A stretch of 64,000 bases of DNA, from positions 868,001 through 932,000 of the forward strand of contig NZ_CP115671.1 of assembly GCF_027886425.1 (NCBI RefSeq). The letters run 5' to 3'. The notes under the pieces were generated by a model. The model was not told where the DNA came from. It worked only from the letters and a program-made list of their open reading frames with translations, and ran no database searches. The translations under genes and the position numbers were made by a program. Origin of the DNA: Brevundimonas vesicularis. GTDB lineage: Bacteria; Pseudomonadota; Alphaproteobacteria; Caulobacterales; Caulobacteraceae. Of this stretch, positions 39,193 through 48,063 are shown piece after piece (position 1 is the first letter of the stretch; every line of letters starts with the position of its first letter).

Positions 39193-39615
39193 ATGAGCCT
39201 GCTGTCGGAGTTTCGCGAGTTCGCGGTCAAGGGCAATGTCGTGGACCTGGCGGTCGGCGTGATCATCGGCGCCGCCTTCAACGGCATCGTCAAAAGCCTG
39301 GTCGATCAGGTGGTGATGCCGCCCATCGGCCTGATCACCGGCGGCATCGATTTCTCGGAATTGGAATGGGTGCTGAGGGCTGAGAACCCGGCGACCGAGG
39401 CCGTCGAGAAGGTGGCGATCCAATACGGCGCCTTCCTGAACACCGTGATCCAGTTCCTGATCGTCGCCTGGGTCGTCTTCCTTGTGGTCAAGGGCATCAA
39501 CGCCCTGCGTCGTCAGGAAGCCGCCAAGCCCGATCCGGCGCCCGCCGCGCCGACGGCGACCGAAGCGCTGCTGGCCGAGATCCGCGACGAGCTGAAGGCC
39601 CGCCCCAACGCCTGA
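39193..39615 (+). CDS. mscL: Large-conductance mechanosensitive channel
   Basis: 140 residues. MSLLSEFREFAVKGNVVDLAVGVIIGAAFNGIVKSLVDQVVMPPIG is the conserved N-terminal helix plus TM1, and FLNTVIQFLIVAWVVFLVVKGINALRR is TM2. The periplasmic loop carries FSELEWVLRAENPATEAVEK. Forms a pentamer that releases solutes in hypo-osmotic shock. AAGGA lies 7 bp upstream. Confidence 0.96.
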   Translation: MSLLSEFREFAVKGNVVDLAVGVIIGAAFNGIVKSLVDQVVMPPIGLITGGIDFSELEWVLRAENPATEAVEKVAIQYGAFLNTVIQFLIVAWVVFLVVKGINALRRQEAAKPDPAPAAPTATEALLAEIRDELKARPNA

Positions 39616-40767
39616 TCAGGCCTTGGACACGCGCCCGCCCAAGGTGGGGCGCGTGACTGCGGCGTCAGCCAAGGGTTTGGGCATCGGCGGCGTGCGCGAA
39701 CAGATGCCGTAGTCGCCGTCGAACGGTGTCGGCGCCCAGGCGGCCGCCAGCGCAGGATCGTCGATGATGGCGTGGCAGTGTCCCCAGCCGCCTTCGCGCC
39801 GCGCCGTCTTCGCCAGATCGCCCAACTGCGCCAGCAAGCGCGGCGTCACCACCTGCAGCCGCACCTTGGTGGCCCCCAGCGCGCGGGCGTTGTCGATTAG
39901 CGCCTGGGTCAGAAGCCCAATCGCCTCGGGCGCCGTCTCCAGCGCAATCAGATCGAGAATATCCAGATAGGGCGGCTCGATCAGGCTGGTCTTGGTCATC
40001 TGCGCCATGGCCATCCCGACGATGCGGCTGTCTTTGACGCAGGTTAGCATGACCGGCGGCAGGGTCAGGTCGGGGTCCGCCAACCGCCAGCGGAGGATTT
40101 CCGGGCTGCGATCCGCCAGCAGACGCTCTTCTTGCGACAGCCGACGCCAGAAGTCCGCATAGGGCGAGGCGTCCGACAAATCGCGCAGCACCGTCACTCC
40201 AGCCGGCAGCACCAGCGGCGTCTGGCCAAACACGCGCCCGTTCATCAGCCGCTCGCCCAGATGCGCGGCGGTCTCGGCGGAGGTGCGGCCCAGCAGCAGG
40301 CGCAAAACACGACCCTGGGCGCAGGCCAGACGATCGGTGATCCACGACAGCTTCAACCCGTGTGTTTGGGCCGGCCAGGGCTTCATGTCGAATAGGCCGT
40401 AAAGCGGCGCCGAGCGTGCATTGGCGTTGAAGGTGTAGCGGGCGAACAGGCCTGGCTGTTTCAAAAAGGTGCGGATCAGCGGCCGGCTGGCGCCCTTCTG
40501 GCTGGGCGGCACGATGATCGAAAAGCCGGTGGCGCCGAAGTGGTCCTGGGCGCCGTAGCGAAACCGCTGGATGAAGTTGCCCAGCATGGCGACGGCGTTG
40601 TCGTTCTCGTCGGCGACCACCCAGCCGGCCGGCGCGCCCAGCGCCAAACGCGCCGGATTGGCCTCGAGCCAGCGCCATCCGGCCGGCGACCGCTCGGGCC
40701 AGCCAACCTGACGATGCAGCCGGTTCAGCGCCTCATGGTCTGGAGCGGCGATCGGTCTGACAGACAT
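39616..40767 (-). CDS. GNAT-fold acyltransferase-like protein
   Basis: 383 residues from the ATG at 40767, with GAGAAGG upstream; the frame back to 40905 has no homologous content. Begins MSVRPIAAPDHEALNRLHRQVGWPERSP; GFSIIVPPSQKGASRPLIRTFLKQ and VGMAMAQMTKTSLIEPPYLDILDLIALE fit the two-lobed GNAT/FemABX-type acetyltransferases found in envelope and polysaccharide loci. I do not know the substrate. The gene ends one base after the mscL stop, tail to tail. Confidence 0.6.
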   Translation of the reverse strand: MSVRPIAAPDHEALNRLHRQVGWPERSPAGWRWLEANPARLALGAPAGWVVADENDNAVAMLGNFIQRFRYGAQDHFGATGFSIIVPPSQKGASRPLIRTFLKQPGLFARYTFNANARSAPLYGLFDMKPWPAQTHGLKLSWITDRLACAQGRVLRLLLGRTSAETAAHLGERLMNGRVFGQTPLVLPAGVTVLRDLSDASPYADFWRRLSQEERLLADRSPEILRWRLADPDLTLPPVMLTCVKDSRIVGMAMAQMTKTSLIEPPYLDILDLIALETAPEAIGLLTQALIDNARALGATKVRLQVVTPRLLAQLGDLAKTARREGGWGHCHAIIDDPALAAAWAPTPFDGDYGICSRTPPMPKPLADAAVTRPTLGGRVSKA

Positions 40768-41048
40768 CTGGCGCGCCTTCTCATTATGAAACCGTGTGCG
40801 TTCCTGCCGGAGCAGAGTAGCAGGAAGGGCGCCATCGGGCGTCACCCAGGGTTGTTTTTCGCTTTCCTCGCGCGTCGCTCGGGCGCCCCGCGACAGCCTT
40901 AACACTTGTTCGGATTCGCCCGCTGTGCTGGGTATGCGCCTTTCGCGCGCCCGATAAGCGGCGCGGCAGTTGGGAGTGAGCCGTTGAGGACGGATTTGGG
41001 GAAGGCGCGACTTACACGACGCGTGAAGACGATTAGGGGGACGCGCGC

Positions 41049-42983
41049 ATGAACATCGTCGTCGCCCTTGGACTGATCATCACCTTCGCCACGGGCGTGC
41101 CGGTGCTGATGCAGATCCTCAAAAACCACCCGCGCGGACTGATCATCCTGTTCTTCGCAGAGATGTGGGAGCGTTTCTCCTACTACGGCATGCGCGGCAT
41201 CCTGATCTTCTTCCTGACGCAACATTTCCTGTTCGACGACGCCATGGCGGGGTCGACCTACGGCTCCTACACCTCGCTGGTCTATCTGCTGCCCCTGCTG
41301 GGCGGCATCATGGCCGACCGCTTCATCGGCACGCGCAAGGCCGTCGCCTTCGGCGCCCTGCTCCTGGTCGCCGGTCACGGCATGATGGCTTTCGAGGGCC
41401 GTCCCGCGACCGAAACCCTGACCTACGCCGGTCAGACCTATCAGATCGACGCCGAAGGCCGCGGCGCGGCGCGTGAAGTGTCGATCGTCGTCAACGGCCA
41501 GAAATACGCCTTTGAGGCGGCCGAGAACGGCCTGGCGATCGAGAACCTGCCCGCCGCCTCGCCGCTGCCGGCCGTGCTGCCGACCGGCGAATACAAGATC
41601 GACGCGACCCGCGACATGGCGGGCGTGAACGTCTTCTATCTGGCGGTGTCCTTCATCATCATGGGCGTCGGCTTCCTGAAGCCCAACATCTCGACCATCG
41701 TCGGACAGCTCTATCCGCAAGGTGACCCGCGGCGGGATTCCGGCTTCACCCTCTACTACTACGGCATCAACCTCGGCGCCTTCTGGGCGGCGGTGCTATG
41801 CGGCCTTTTGGGTCAGACCGTCGGCTGGTGGGCAGGCTTTGGCCTGGCCGGCGTCGGCATGGCGCTGGGCTGGGTGGTCTTCGTGCTGGGCAAACCCCTG
41901 CTGCAAGGCAAGGGCGAGCCTCCGGCCGAAGCCAATCTGAGCAAGCCCATGCTGGGTCCGATCAACCGCGAATGGTCGATCTATCTGCTCAGCATCCTGG
42001 GCGTCGGCGTCGTCTGGTTCATGGTTCAGCGAAACGCCCTGGTGGGTTGGGTCCTGGGCGCCGCCACCGTCGCGTCGCTGCTGTTCATCCTCTACGTCAT
42101 CGTCAAGGTTTGCGAGAACAAGGCGCAGCGTGAGCGGATGATGCTGGCCCTGGTGCTGATCTTCGGGTCGGTCGTCTTCTTCACCCTGTTCGAACAGGCA
42201 GGCACCTCGCTGAACCTGTTCGCCGACCGTAACGTCGATCTCAGCATCACCCCGCAGGCGTTCCAGCTTCTGGGCGTCACCGTCGGCACCCCGGCCCAGA
42301 TCGCCGCCGCCGGTCTCAGCACGTCGGGTCCCTGGATCGACGCCACCATCACGGCGGCCCAGACCCAGTCGTTCAATGCGGGCTTCATCCTGATCTTCGC
42401 ACCGATCATGGCCGCGCTCTGGTCCTTCCTGGGCAAGCGCAACCTGGACCCCAACCCCACGCTGAAGTTCGGCCTCGGTCTGCTTCAGGTCGGACTGGGC
42501 TTCATGATCGTGGTGTGGGGCGCCGGCATGGCCAACTCGGCTTTCCAGATGCCGCTGCTCCTGCTGGGTCTGCTCTATCTGTTCCACACGACCGGCGAGC
42601 TGTTCCTGTCGCCGGTGGGCCTGTCGGAAATCACAAAACTGTCCGTCGCCAAGGTGGTCAGCTTCATGATGGCCGTCTGGTTCCTGGCCAGCTCCATCGC
42701 CCAATATGTCGGCGGTTGGATCGCCGGCCTGGCGGGTACGGAGACGGTCGGCGGCCAGGTGCTGAACCCGGGCCTTGCGCTGCAGACCTCGCTTGAAGTG
42801 TTCAAGCTGCTGGGCCTGTGGGGCATGGGTATCGGCGTGGCCTTCATTGTCATCAGCCACTTCATCAAGGGCTGGTCGCACGGCGCCAATGACGGGGACA
42901 ACCACCCTGGCCCTGCCCTGAACGATCGCGGTCAGGAAGACGGCAACGTCGCCCGTCCTGCGGCCTCGACGCCTAGCCACTGA
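41049..42983 (+). CDS. POT-family proton-dependent peptide transporter
   Basis: 644 residues, about 12-14 helices. FFAEMWERFSYYGMRGILIFFLTQHF carries the POT ExxER-type motif, and LYYYGINLGAFWAAVLCGLLGQTVGWWAGFGLAGVGMALG is the second signature. A ~70-residue periplasmic insert follows AFEGRPATET. It imports di- and tripeptides with protons across the inner membrane. GGGGG lies upstream of the ATG. Confidence 0.92.
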   Translation: MNIVVALGLIITFATGVPVLMQILKNHPRGLIILFFAEMWERFSYYGMRGILIFFLTQHFLFDDAMAGSTYGSYTSLVYLLPLLGGIMADRFIGTRKAVAFGALLLVAGHGMMAFEGRPATETLTYAGQTYQIDAEGRGAAREVSIVVNGQKYAFEAAENGLAIENLPAASPLPAVLPTGEYKIDATRDMAGVNVFYLAVSFIIMGVGFLKPNISTIVGQLYPQGDPRRDSGFTLYYYGINLGAFWAAVLCGLLGQTVGWWAGFGLAGVGMALGWVVFVLGKPLLQGKGEPPAEANLSKPMLGPINREWSIYLLSILGVGVVWFMVQRNALVGWVLGAATVASLLFILYVIVKVCENKAQRERMMLALVLIFGSVVFFTLFEQAGTSLNLFADRNVDLSITPQAFQLLGVTVGTPAQIAAAGLSTSGPWIDATITAAQTQSFNAGFILIFAPIMAALWSFLGKRNLDPNPTLKFGLGLLQVGLGFMIVVWGAGMANSAFQMPLLLLGLLYLFHTTGELFLSPVGLSEITKLSVAKVVSFMMAVWFLASSIAQYVGGWIAGLAGTETVGGQVLNPGLALQTSLEVFKLLGLWGMGIGVAFIVISHFIKGWSHGANDGDNHPGPALNDRGQEDGNVARPAASTPSH

Positions 42984-43000
42984 TCGACGCCTGATCATGG

Positions 43001-43035
43001 AAAAGCCCCGGCGGAGCGATCCGCCGGGGCTTTTT
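43001..43035. terminator. Bidirectional terminator between POT and TonB receptor
   Basis: AAAAGCCCCGGCGGA (43001-43015), loop GCGA, TCCGCCGGGGCTTTT (43020-43034): perfect 15-bp stem with U-runs on both sides, between convergent genes. Confidence 0.92.
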
Positions 43036-43053
43036 GCTGCGTGAAGCGCGACC

Positions 43054-45123
43054 TCAGAAGGTCTTGCGGACCCGCAACGAGACGAAGGTGCGCGGGTCGA
43101 TAGAGCGCTCCTCGACGAAGGCCACGGTGCGCGGATTGCGGGTGGCGTAGACCGTGCGCTGCTGGGTGAAGTCGTCCCACAGGTTCAGCTGGGCGCGCAG
43201 CGACAGGGTCGGGCTGGGCTTGTATTCGACGAAGGCCTCCAGATAGTCCGCGCCGCGCCAGGCGAAGGTCTGGTCCGGATCATAGGTCGCCTGGCCCAGA
43301 CGCGGCAGCCAGTTGATCCCCCACTGGGTCTTCCACGAGGTGATGTCCTGCTGGAAGCCGACATTGGCCTGGCTGGGACGCACGCCCGAGATGCGGCGGT
43401 CCTCGCCCGTGGTCGGGTCGATGACGTTGCTCTTGTTCCAGTCGTTCCGGAAGGTGAAGCGGGCGCCCGAAATCCCGACCTTGTCCAGCGGCACCACGAC
43501 ATTCAGCGACAGCTGATCCAGCGTCCCGTCGCCGATGTTGCCGGTCGCCGAAAGGCCGCCGGGCAGGGGCAGGCGGTCGATCACGTCGATGATGCGGTCG
43601 TGGCGATAGCCGATCGAGACCACGCCCTCGCCCCAGAAGCGGCGCTCATAGGACAGCTCGGAAATCCAGCGCTGCTCCGGCTCCAGATCGACGTTGCCGC
43701 CGAACACCGTGCCATCGCTCAGCTCAGCCGAGGCGGCGAAGTCGCCGAAGTCCAGTTGACCCAGTTCGCGCTCGAAGCGGAAACGCAGCTGATTGTCGGC
43801 CATCGGCGTCCAGGTCGCGAGCAGGCGCGGCTTGGCGAAGAAGAAGCTCTTTTCCTGGTCCGCATCGCCCGACTGGCTGATGGTGGAGGCCTCAAGGCGC
43901 ACGCCGCCTTCCAGCGTCAGCTTCGGATTGATCCGCCAGGTCGCCTTGCTGAAAGCCTCGCCGCGCGTTTCCTCGACCTTGACCGAGGCGCTGGGCAGGG
44001 GAACGCCGACGCCGCCGATGGTGAAGGCCTGGTTCACATCCAGCATATTGTAGGCGATCTCGGCGCCGGCCTCGATTGTCAGGGCGGGCGAGCGTTCGTG
44101 ACGTACCAGGGCGCGCAGGATGGATTCCGACGAGTCGCCGTTGGATTTGAACTGCTGCTCTGGCGCCGCCGTCCCGTTCAGCGTCTCGTTGCTGCCCGAG
44201 ACGCTGTCAAAGCTCGAGAACTCGTGGATCAGACGAGTCTCTAGTGTCCAGCGCGGGTTCAGGGTGCGGGTCCAGGTCAGGCCCAACTCACCGGAATCGC
44301 CGTCTTCGGCATAGTCGCTGCGGCGCAGGGAGGTTGGCGACGAAAGCTCGGTCCAGTTCTGATAGTCGTTCAGACCATAGCGGGCGGTGCCTTCCAGCTT
44401 TCCGCCGAACAACGGGCCGGTGTAGTTGCCGCGAATACCTTGGCCGCCGCCCCAGCCGTCGTTCTCGTACCGCTCGTCGCGGATGACATCGCCGGCGGCG
44501 TTGCGACGGACCGACCGGCCGACGCCGTTGGAATCGCTGGATCCCATTCCGTCCGACAGGGTCACGCCCCAGCTGCGATCGCCCTTGTTCTGCGTGAACT
44601 GATAGGAGCCGCCATAGATGTCATGGCCGCCTTCGAACAGCATGGCGTTCCAGGTCAGGATCGACTGGCGGCTGTCGGACGTCTTCAGGATGACGTTCAC
44701 GACGACGGAATAGCCCTGCATGTCGATGCCCGGCGCACCGCCCCGGATCAGTTCGATGCGCTCGACCTGATTGGCCAGGGTCCGACCCAAGACGTTCGAA
44801 CCCGAATCGTTCTTTGAGGCGGGGCGGTTGTTGTTGATCAGCACATTGCCGACCGCCCCTTCGAAACCGCGCGCGCCCGATCCATTGTCGATGGAGAAGC
44901 CGGGGACCCGGTTGACCATGTCGAGCGCCGTATTGGGGCGCTGGGCGGCGAAGAAGTCCGGCGTGAAGACCAGCACGCCGCGCTGGCTGGCGTCGGCCAG
45001 GGGCGCCTGGTTGGTCGGGCCGGTCGGCACGGGGGCCTCGGCGACTTGGGGCTTGTCGCCGGCGAATGCGGCGCCGGCGGTGAAAAGCAGGGCGGTGCTG
45101 GCCAGCAGCAGGGTCTTTGTCAT
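43054..45123 (-). CDS. TonB-dependent receptor
   Basis: 689 residues from the ATG at 45123 (GGGGAAG upstream). The signal peptide ends AGAAFA; the plug holds TPDFFAAQRPNTALDMVNRVPGF, GFEGAVGNVLINNNRPASK and QVERIELIRGGAPGIDMQGYSVVVNVILK; the beta-barrel ends FVSLRVRKTF, with the terminal Phe recognised by the Bam machinery. It belongs to the plug-plus-barrel outer-membrane receptors; the ligand is unknown. Divergent from a TraB/GumN-like gene across an array of inverted motifs. Confidence 0.9.
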   Translation of the reverse strand: MTKTLLLASTALLFTAGAAFAGDKPQVAEAPVPTGPTNQAPLADASQRGVLVFTPDFFAAQRPNTALDMVNRVPGFSIDNGSGARGFEGAVGNVLINNNRPASKNDSGSNVLGRTLANQVERIELIRGGAPGIDMQGYSVVVNVILKTSDSRQSILTWNAMLFEGGHDIYGGSYQFTQNKGDRSWGVTLSDGMGSSDSNGVGRSVRRNAAGDVIRDERYENDGWGGGQGIRGNYTGPLFGGKLEGTARYGLNDYQNWTELSSPTSLRRSDYAEDGDSGELGLTWTRTLNPRWTLETRLIHEFSSFDSVSGSNETLNGTAAPEQQFKSNGDSSESILRALVRHERSPALTIEAGAEIAYNMLDVNQAFTIGGVGVPLPSASVKVEETRGEAFSKATWRINPKLTLEGGVRLEASTISQSGDADQEKSFFFAKPRLLATWTPMADNQLRFRFERELGQLDFGDFAASAELSDGTVFGGNVDLEPEQRWISELSYERRFWGEGVVSIGYRHDRIIDVIDRLPLPGGLSATGNIGDGTLDQLSLNVVVPLDKVGISGARFTFRNDWNKSNVIDPTTGEDRRISGVRPSQANVGFQQDITSWKTQWGINWLPRLGQATYDPDQTFAWRGADYLEAFVEYKPSPTLSLRAQLNLWDDFTQQRTVYATRNPRTVAFVEERSIDPRTFVSLRVRKTF

Positions 45124-45214
45124 CGGTCTTCCCCTCGGGTGTTGGCGAGAGGTGTGCCGATCCGGCGCATTCATCTCCAGTTACAAGGCCGCAAGGTGGA
45201 TTAAATCGACGACA

Positions 45215-45272
45215 TCATTACAGCGATTTCATTACACCAATGACAGTAATGAAGTTTACAGCGGTGTAATGA
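45215..45272. promoter_or_regulatory. Array of four TCATTAC-type motifs, two inverted pairs
   Basis: TCATTACA at 45215-45222 and 45229-45236 are in one orientation; AGTAATGA at 45245-45252 and TGTAATGA at 45265-45272 are in the other. TTCATTAC (45228-45235) and GTAATGAA (45246-45253) form a perfect eight-base inverted repeat. The region is AT-rich and lies between divergent genes; the last motif contains the downstream start codon. Likely operator of an unidentified regulator. Confidence 0.6.
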
Positions 45273-46222
45273 TCAGGCGCTCATCTTTTCTAGTGCTTTT
45301 ACTTGCCGCGATGGCGCTTACGACCGCGCCTGCTCTCGCGCAAGACGCGCCCTCGGACGCCGTCGAGGATATCGTCGTCACCGCCCGCCGGATCGAGGCG
45401 CCGATGTGGGAGGTGCGGCGCGGCGACAGCGTCCTGATCCTGGTCGGATCGATCGACGGTTTGCCCAGAAAGATGGAGTGGCGCACCGACGCTCTCATCT
45501 CGGCGGTTGATCGTGCGGACCGCGTTCTGTTTCCCGTCGAGGGGCGGGCCTCGCTGGCCGATGTGGGCCGGCTGATATGGCGATTTCGGACGCTGACCCG
45601 TTTGCCGAACGGGCGCACCAGCGCCGACTATCTGTCCCCGGACCTTGAGACCCGGGTCGAAAACCTGAGAGGCGAAGGCCCGACCCGCGACAGCATGCTG
45701 ATCCTGTCGGGCGATCTGATGGAACTGGGCGGTTACAGTAGCGGAGGGCGTCCGGTGTCCGGCCTGGTTCGTCAGGCGACGCGCGCCAATCGCACGCCCG
45801 CTGAACCCGTCGGCATCTTCAGGGGTGACGAGCTGATCGAAAAGGTTCTGACGACGCCGCCGGAACGCTACCTCGACTGCATCGACGCTGCGGCGACGGC
45901 GGCGGAGGCCGGGGTCGAGGCGGGCGCGCAACGTGCGGAGAACTGGCGTCTTCGCCGGATTCCGGCGGTATTAGACTCGCCCCTGGAAAAGGCGGCCACG
46001 GCCTGTTCCTACTGGTCGGTGATGGCCCAAGCGGACGATCTGCGTCGGATATGGAATAGGGCGGTGGACAAGGCGCTGGCCGAGGCCGGGGTCACCGTCG
46101 CTATCGCGCCCTTGCGGCTATTGGCCGAGCCGAACGGCGTATTGGATCGGTTGGAGGCGGAGGGGCTGGAACCGATCGGTCCCGAATGGCGCCCCTCCGC
46201 CCCCGCTCAATCGGCGCGCTAG
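45269..46222 (+). CDS. TraB/GumN-like exported protein lacking the metal-site histidines
   Basis: 317 residues with a signal peptide ending PALAQ. The fold matches TraB/GumN: APMWEVRRGDSVLILVGSIDGLPRKMEWRTDAL, EGRASLADVGRLIWR, CIDAAATAAE, WNRAVDKALAEAG and LRLLAEPNGVLDRLEAEGL. In active members the first motif is GxxH and the second GAGH-like; here they read G60-S-I-D63 and A-P-L-R, so both histidines are absent. The short segment VEDIVVTARR before the domain looks like the conserved head of TonB receptors. Probably a pseudo-enzyme of the envelope; it is divergent from a TonB receptor. Confidence 0.72.
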   Translation: MIRRSSFLVLLLAAMALTTAPALAQDAPSDAVEDIVVTARRIEAPMWEVRRGDSVLILVGSIDGLPRKMEWRTDALISAVDRADRVLFPVEGRASLADVGRLIWRFRTLTRLPNGRTSADYLSPDLETRVENLRGEGPTRDSMLILSGDLMELGGYSSGGRPVSGLVRQATRANRTPAEPVGIFRGDELIEKVLTTPPERYLDCIDAAATAAEAGVEAGAQRAENWRLRRIPAVLDSPLEKAATACSYWSVMAQADDLRRIWNRAVDKALAEAGVTVAIAPLRLLAEPNGVLDRLEAEGLEPIGPEWRPSAPAQSAR

Positions 46223-46225
46223 AGC

Positions 46226-46513
46226 TTACTTGCGTTCCGGAACGGCGTCGCGGGCGGCTTCGCCGATGTTGTCGGCGGCGTTGCCGACGCTCTCGGCCGC
46301 GCCGGCGATGGCGTTGTCCTTCACCGCGTCGCTGCGGTTCATGTTCATCAGGAAGTAGCCGATCACCAGCACGGCCAGCAGGCCGACGATCAGGGCGACG
46401 ATGGCGCCCATGCCGCTGCCGCGACGCTCGACGACCGTGGTGGGCGCCGCGCTGGTTTCAGTGATGCGTTCAACCCGGCCATCGGGATGTTGGACTTCGC
46501 GTTCGGTAGGCAT
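46226..46513 (-). CDS. Small hypothetical single-span membrane protein
   Basis: 95 residues, GGAGAGG upstream. A hydrophilic N-terminus (MPTEREVQHPDGRVERITETSAAPTTVVERR), one helix GAIVALIVGLLAVLVIGYFLM, then an Ala/Asp/Asn-rich periplasmic or cytoplasmic tail. Unrecognised. Convergent with the TraB-like gene. Confidence 0.65.
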   Translation of the reverse strand: MPTEREVQHPDGRVERITETSAAPTTVVERRGSGMGAIVALIVGLLAVLVIGYFLMNMNRSDAVKDNAIAGAAESVGNAADNIGEAARDAVPERK

Positions 46514-46572
46514 GGTGTTTCCTCTCCAGTGTGGCGGGGAAACACGCTTCGTGACGATACGGTTCCGCTCGC

Positions 46573-48003
46573 TTAGACGGCGGTGCCGCCGACCGTCAGG
46601 CCGCCGATCTTGAGGCTGGGTTGGCCGATGCCGACGGGCACGCCTTGTCCGGCCTTGCCGCAGACGCCGACGCCCGGATCGAAGGCGAAGTCGTCGCCGA
46701 CCATCTGGATCTTGGTCAGGGCCGTCGCCCCGTCGCCGATCAGGGTCGCGCCGCGGACGGGTGCGGTGATCACCCCGTCCTCGATCAGATAGGCCTCATT
46801 GCACTGGAACACGAACTTGCCGTTGGTGATATCCACCTGGCCGCCCGAGAAGTTGGCGGCGTAGAGGCCGCGCTTCGTATTGGCGATCATGTCGGCCTTG
46901 GAATCCTTGCCGCCCTCCATGAAGGTGTTGGTCATGCGCGGCATCGGCATATGGGCAAAGGACTGGCGCCGGCCGTTGCCGGTCGCGGCCACGCCCAGCT
47001 GCCGCGCTGACAGCCGGTCGTGCATCAGCCCGACCATGATCCCGTCCTCGATCAGCACGGTGCGCGAGGTGGGCGTGCCCTCGTCGTCAACCGACAGGGA
47101 GCCGCGCCGTCCGGCGATCGAGCCATCGTCCACCACGGTGACGCCGGGGGCGGCGACGCGCTGGCCCATCATGCCGTTGAAGACAGACGAGCCCTTACGG
47201 TGGAAGTCGCCCTCGAAGCCGTGGCCGATGGCCTCGTGCAGCAGGACGCCGGGCCAGCCGGCGCCCAGGACCACGTCCATCTCGCCCGCCGGACAGTCGA
47301 CGGCGTCCAGATTGACGAGGGCCTGACGCAGGGCCTCGTCCACCTGGGCCTGCCAGCGTTCGGGCGCGATCCAGGCCTCGAAGCCTGCCCGGCCGCCGGC
47401 GCCGGACGAGGCGCTCTCGCGCTTGCCGTTCTGTTCGACGGTGACGGAGACGTTCAGCCGGACGAGGGGGCGAACATCGCGCACTGCTCGTTCGTCGGCG
47501 CGCAGGATTTCGATGGCGCGACGTTCGCCGATCAGGGAGGCGGACACCTGAACTACGCGCGGATCACGGGCGCGCGCCCAGGCGTCGATCTCGGCCAGCA
47601 AGGCGATCTTGTCGGAGAAGGCGGGCGAGGCGAGGGGATCGACCTCGCCATACAGTTTCTGATTGGTGGCGCGGGGCCCTTCGGCGACCCGGGCCTCATG
47701 CCCTTGTTTGGCCAGAGCCGCGCTGTCGGCGGCGCGACGCAGGGCGGCGGCCGAGATCTCGTTGGCGTGGGCGTAACCGGCCGTCTCGCCTGCTACGACC
47801 CGCAGGCCGAAGCCCTCGGTCGCGTCATAGGCGGCGGACTTCAGCCGACCGTCGTCGAACACCAGGCTCTCGCTCTCGGACCGCTCCAGGAACAGTTCGC
47901 CGTCGTCGGCGCCGGCCAGGGCCGTTTTCAGGATTGACAGGGCTTCATCAGTATCGACGCCGGCGGCGTCGAGGATGGGCGGCGGGGAGGCGTGAACGGT
48001 CAT
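46573..48003 (-). CDS. tldD: Metalloprotease TldD
   Basis: 476 residues. The catalytic zinc motif HEAIGHGFEGD (HExxxH) sits in LLHEAIGHGFEGDFHRKG; GLRVVAGETAGYAHAN, IEILRADERAVRDVRPLVR and FAHMPMPRMTNTFMEGGKDS are TldD signatures. With TldE(PmbA) it degrades unfolded or modified peptides; the PmbA partner is not in this window. Confidence 0.93.
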   Translation of the reverse strand: MTVHASPPPILDAAGVDTDEALSILKTALAGADDGELFLERSESESLVFDDGRLKSAAYDATEGFGLRVVAGETAGYAHANEISAAALRRAADSAALAKQGHEARVAEGPRATNQKLYGEVDPLASPAFSDKIALLAEIDAWARARDPRVVQVSASLIGERRAIEILRADERAVRDVRPLVRLNVSVTVEQNGKRESASSGAGGRAGFEAWIAPERWQAQVDEALRQALVNLDAVDCPAGEMDVVLGAGWPGVLLHEAIGHGFEGDFHRKGSSVFNGMMGQRVAAPGVTVVDDGSIAGRRGSLSVDDEGTPTSRTVLIEDGIMVGLMHDRLSARQLGVAATGNGRRQSFAHMPMPRMTNTFMEGGKDSKADMIANTKRGLYAANFSGGQVDITNGKFVFQCNEAYLIEDGVITAPVRGATLIGDGATALTKIQMVGDDFAFDPGVGVCGKAGQGVPVGIGQPSLKIGGLTVGGTAV

Positions 48004-48063
48004 GGCCTGTAGGTAGGGGCTGAAGGCCGTTTCGTCACCTGCCCCGGCGCGCGAAACCGCCGA

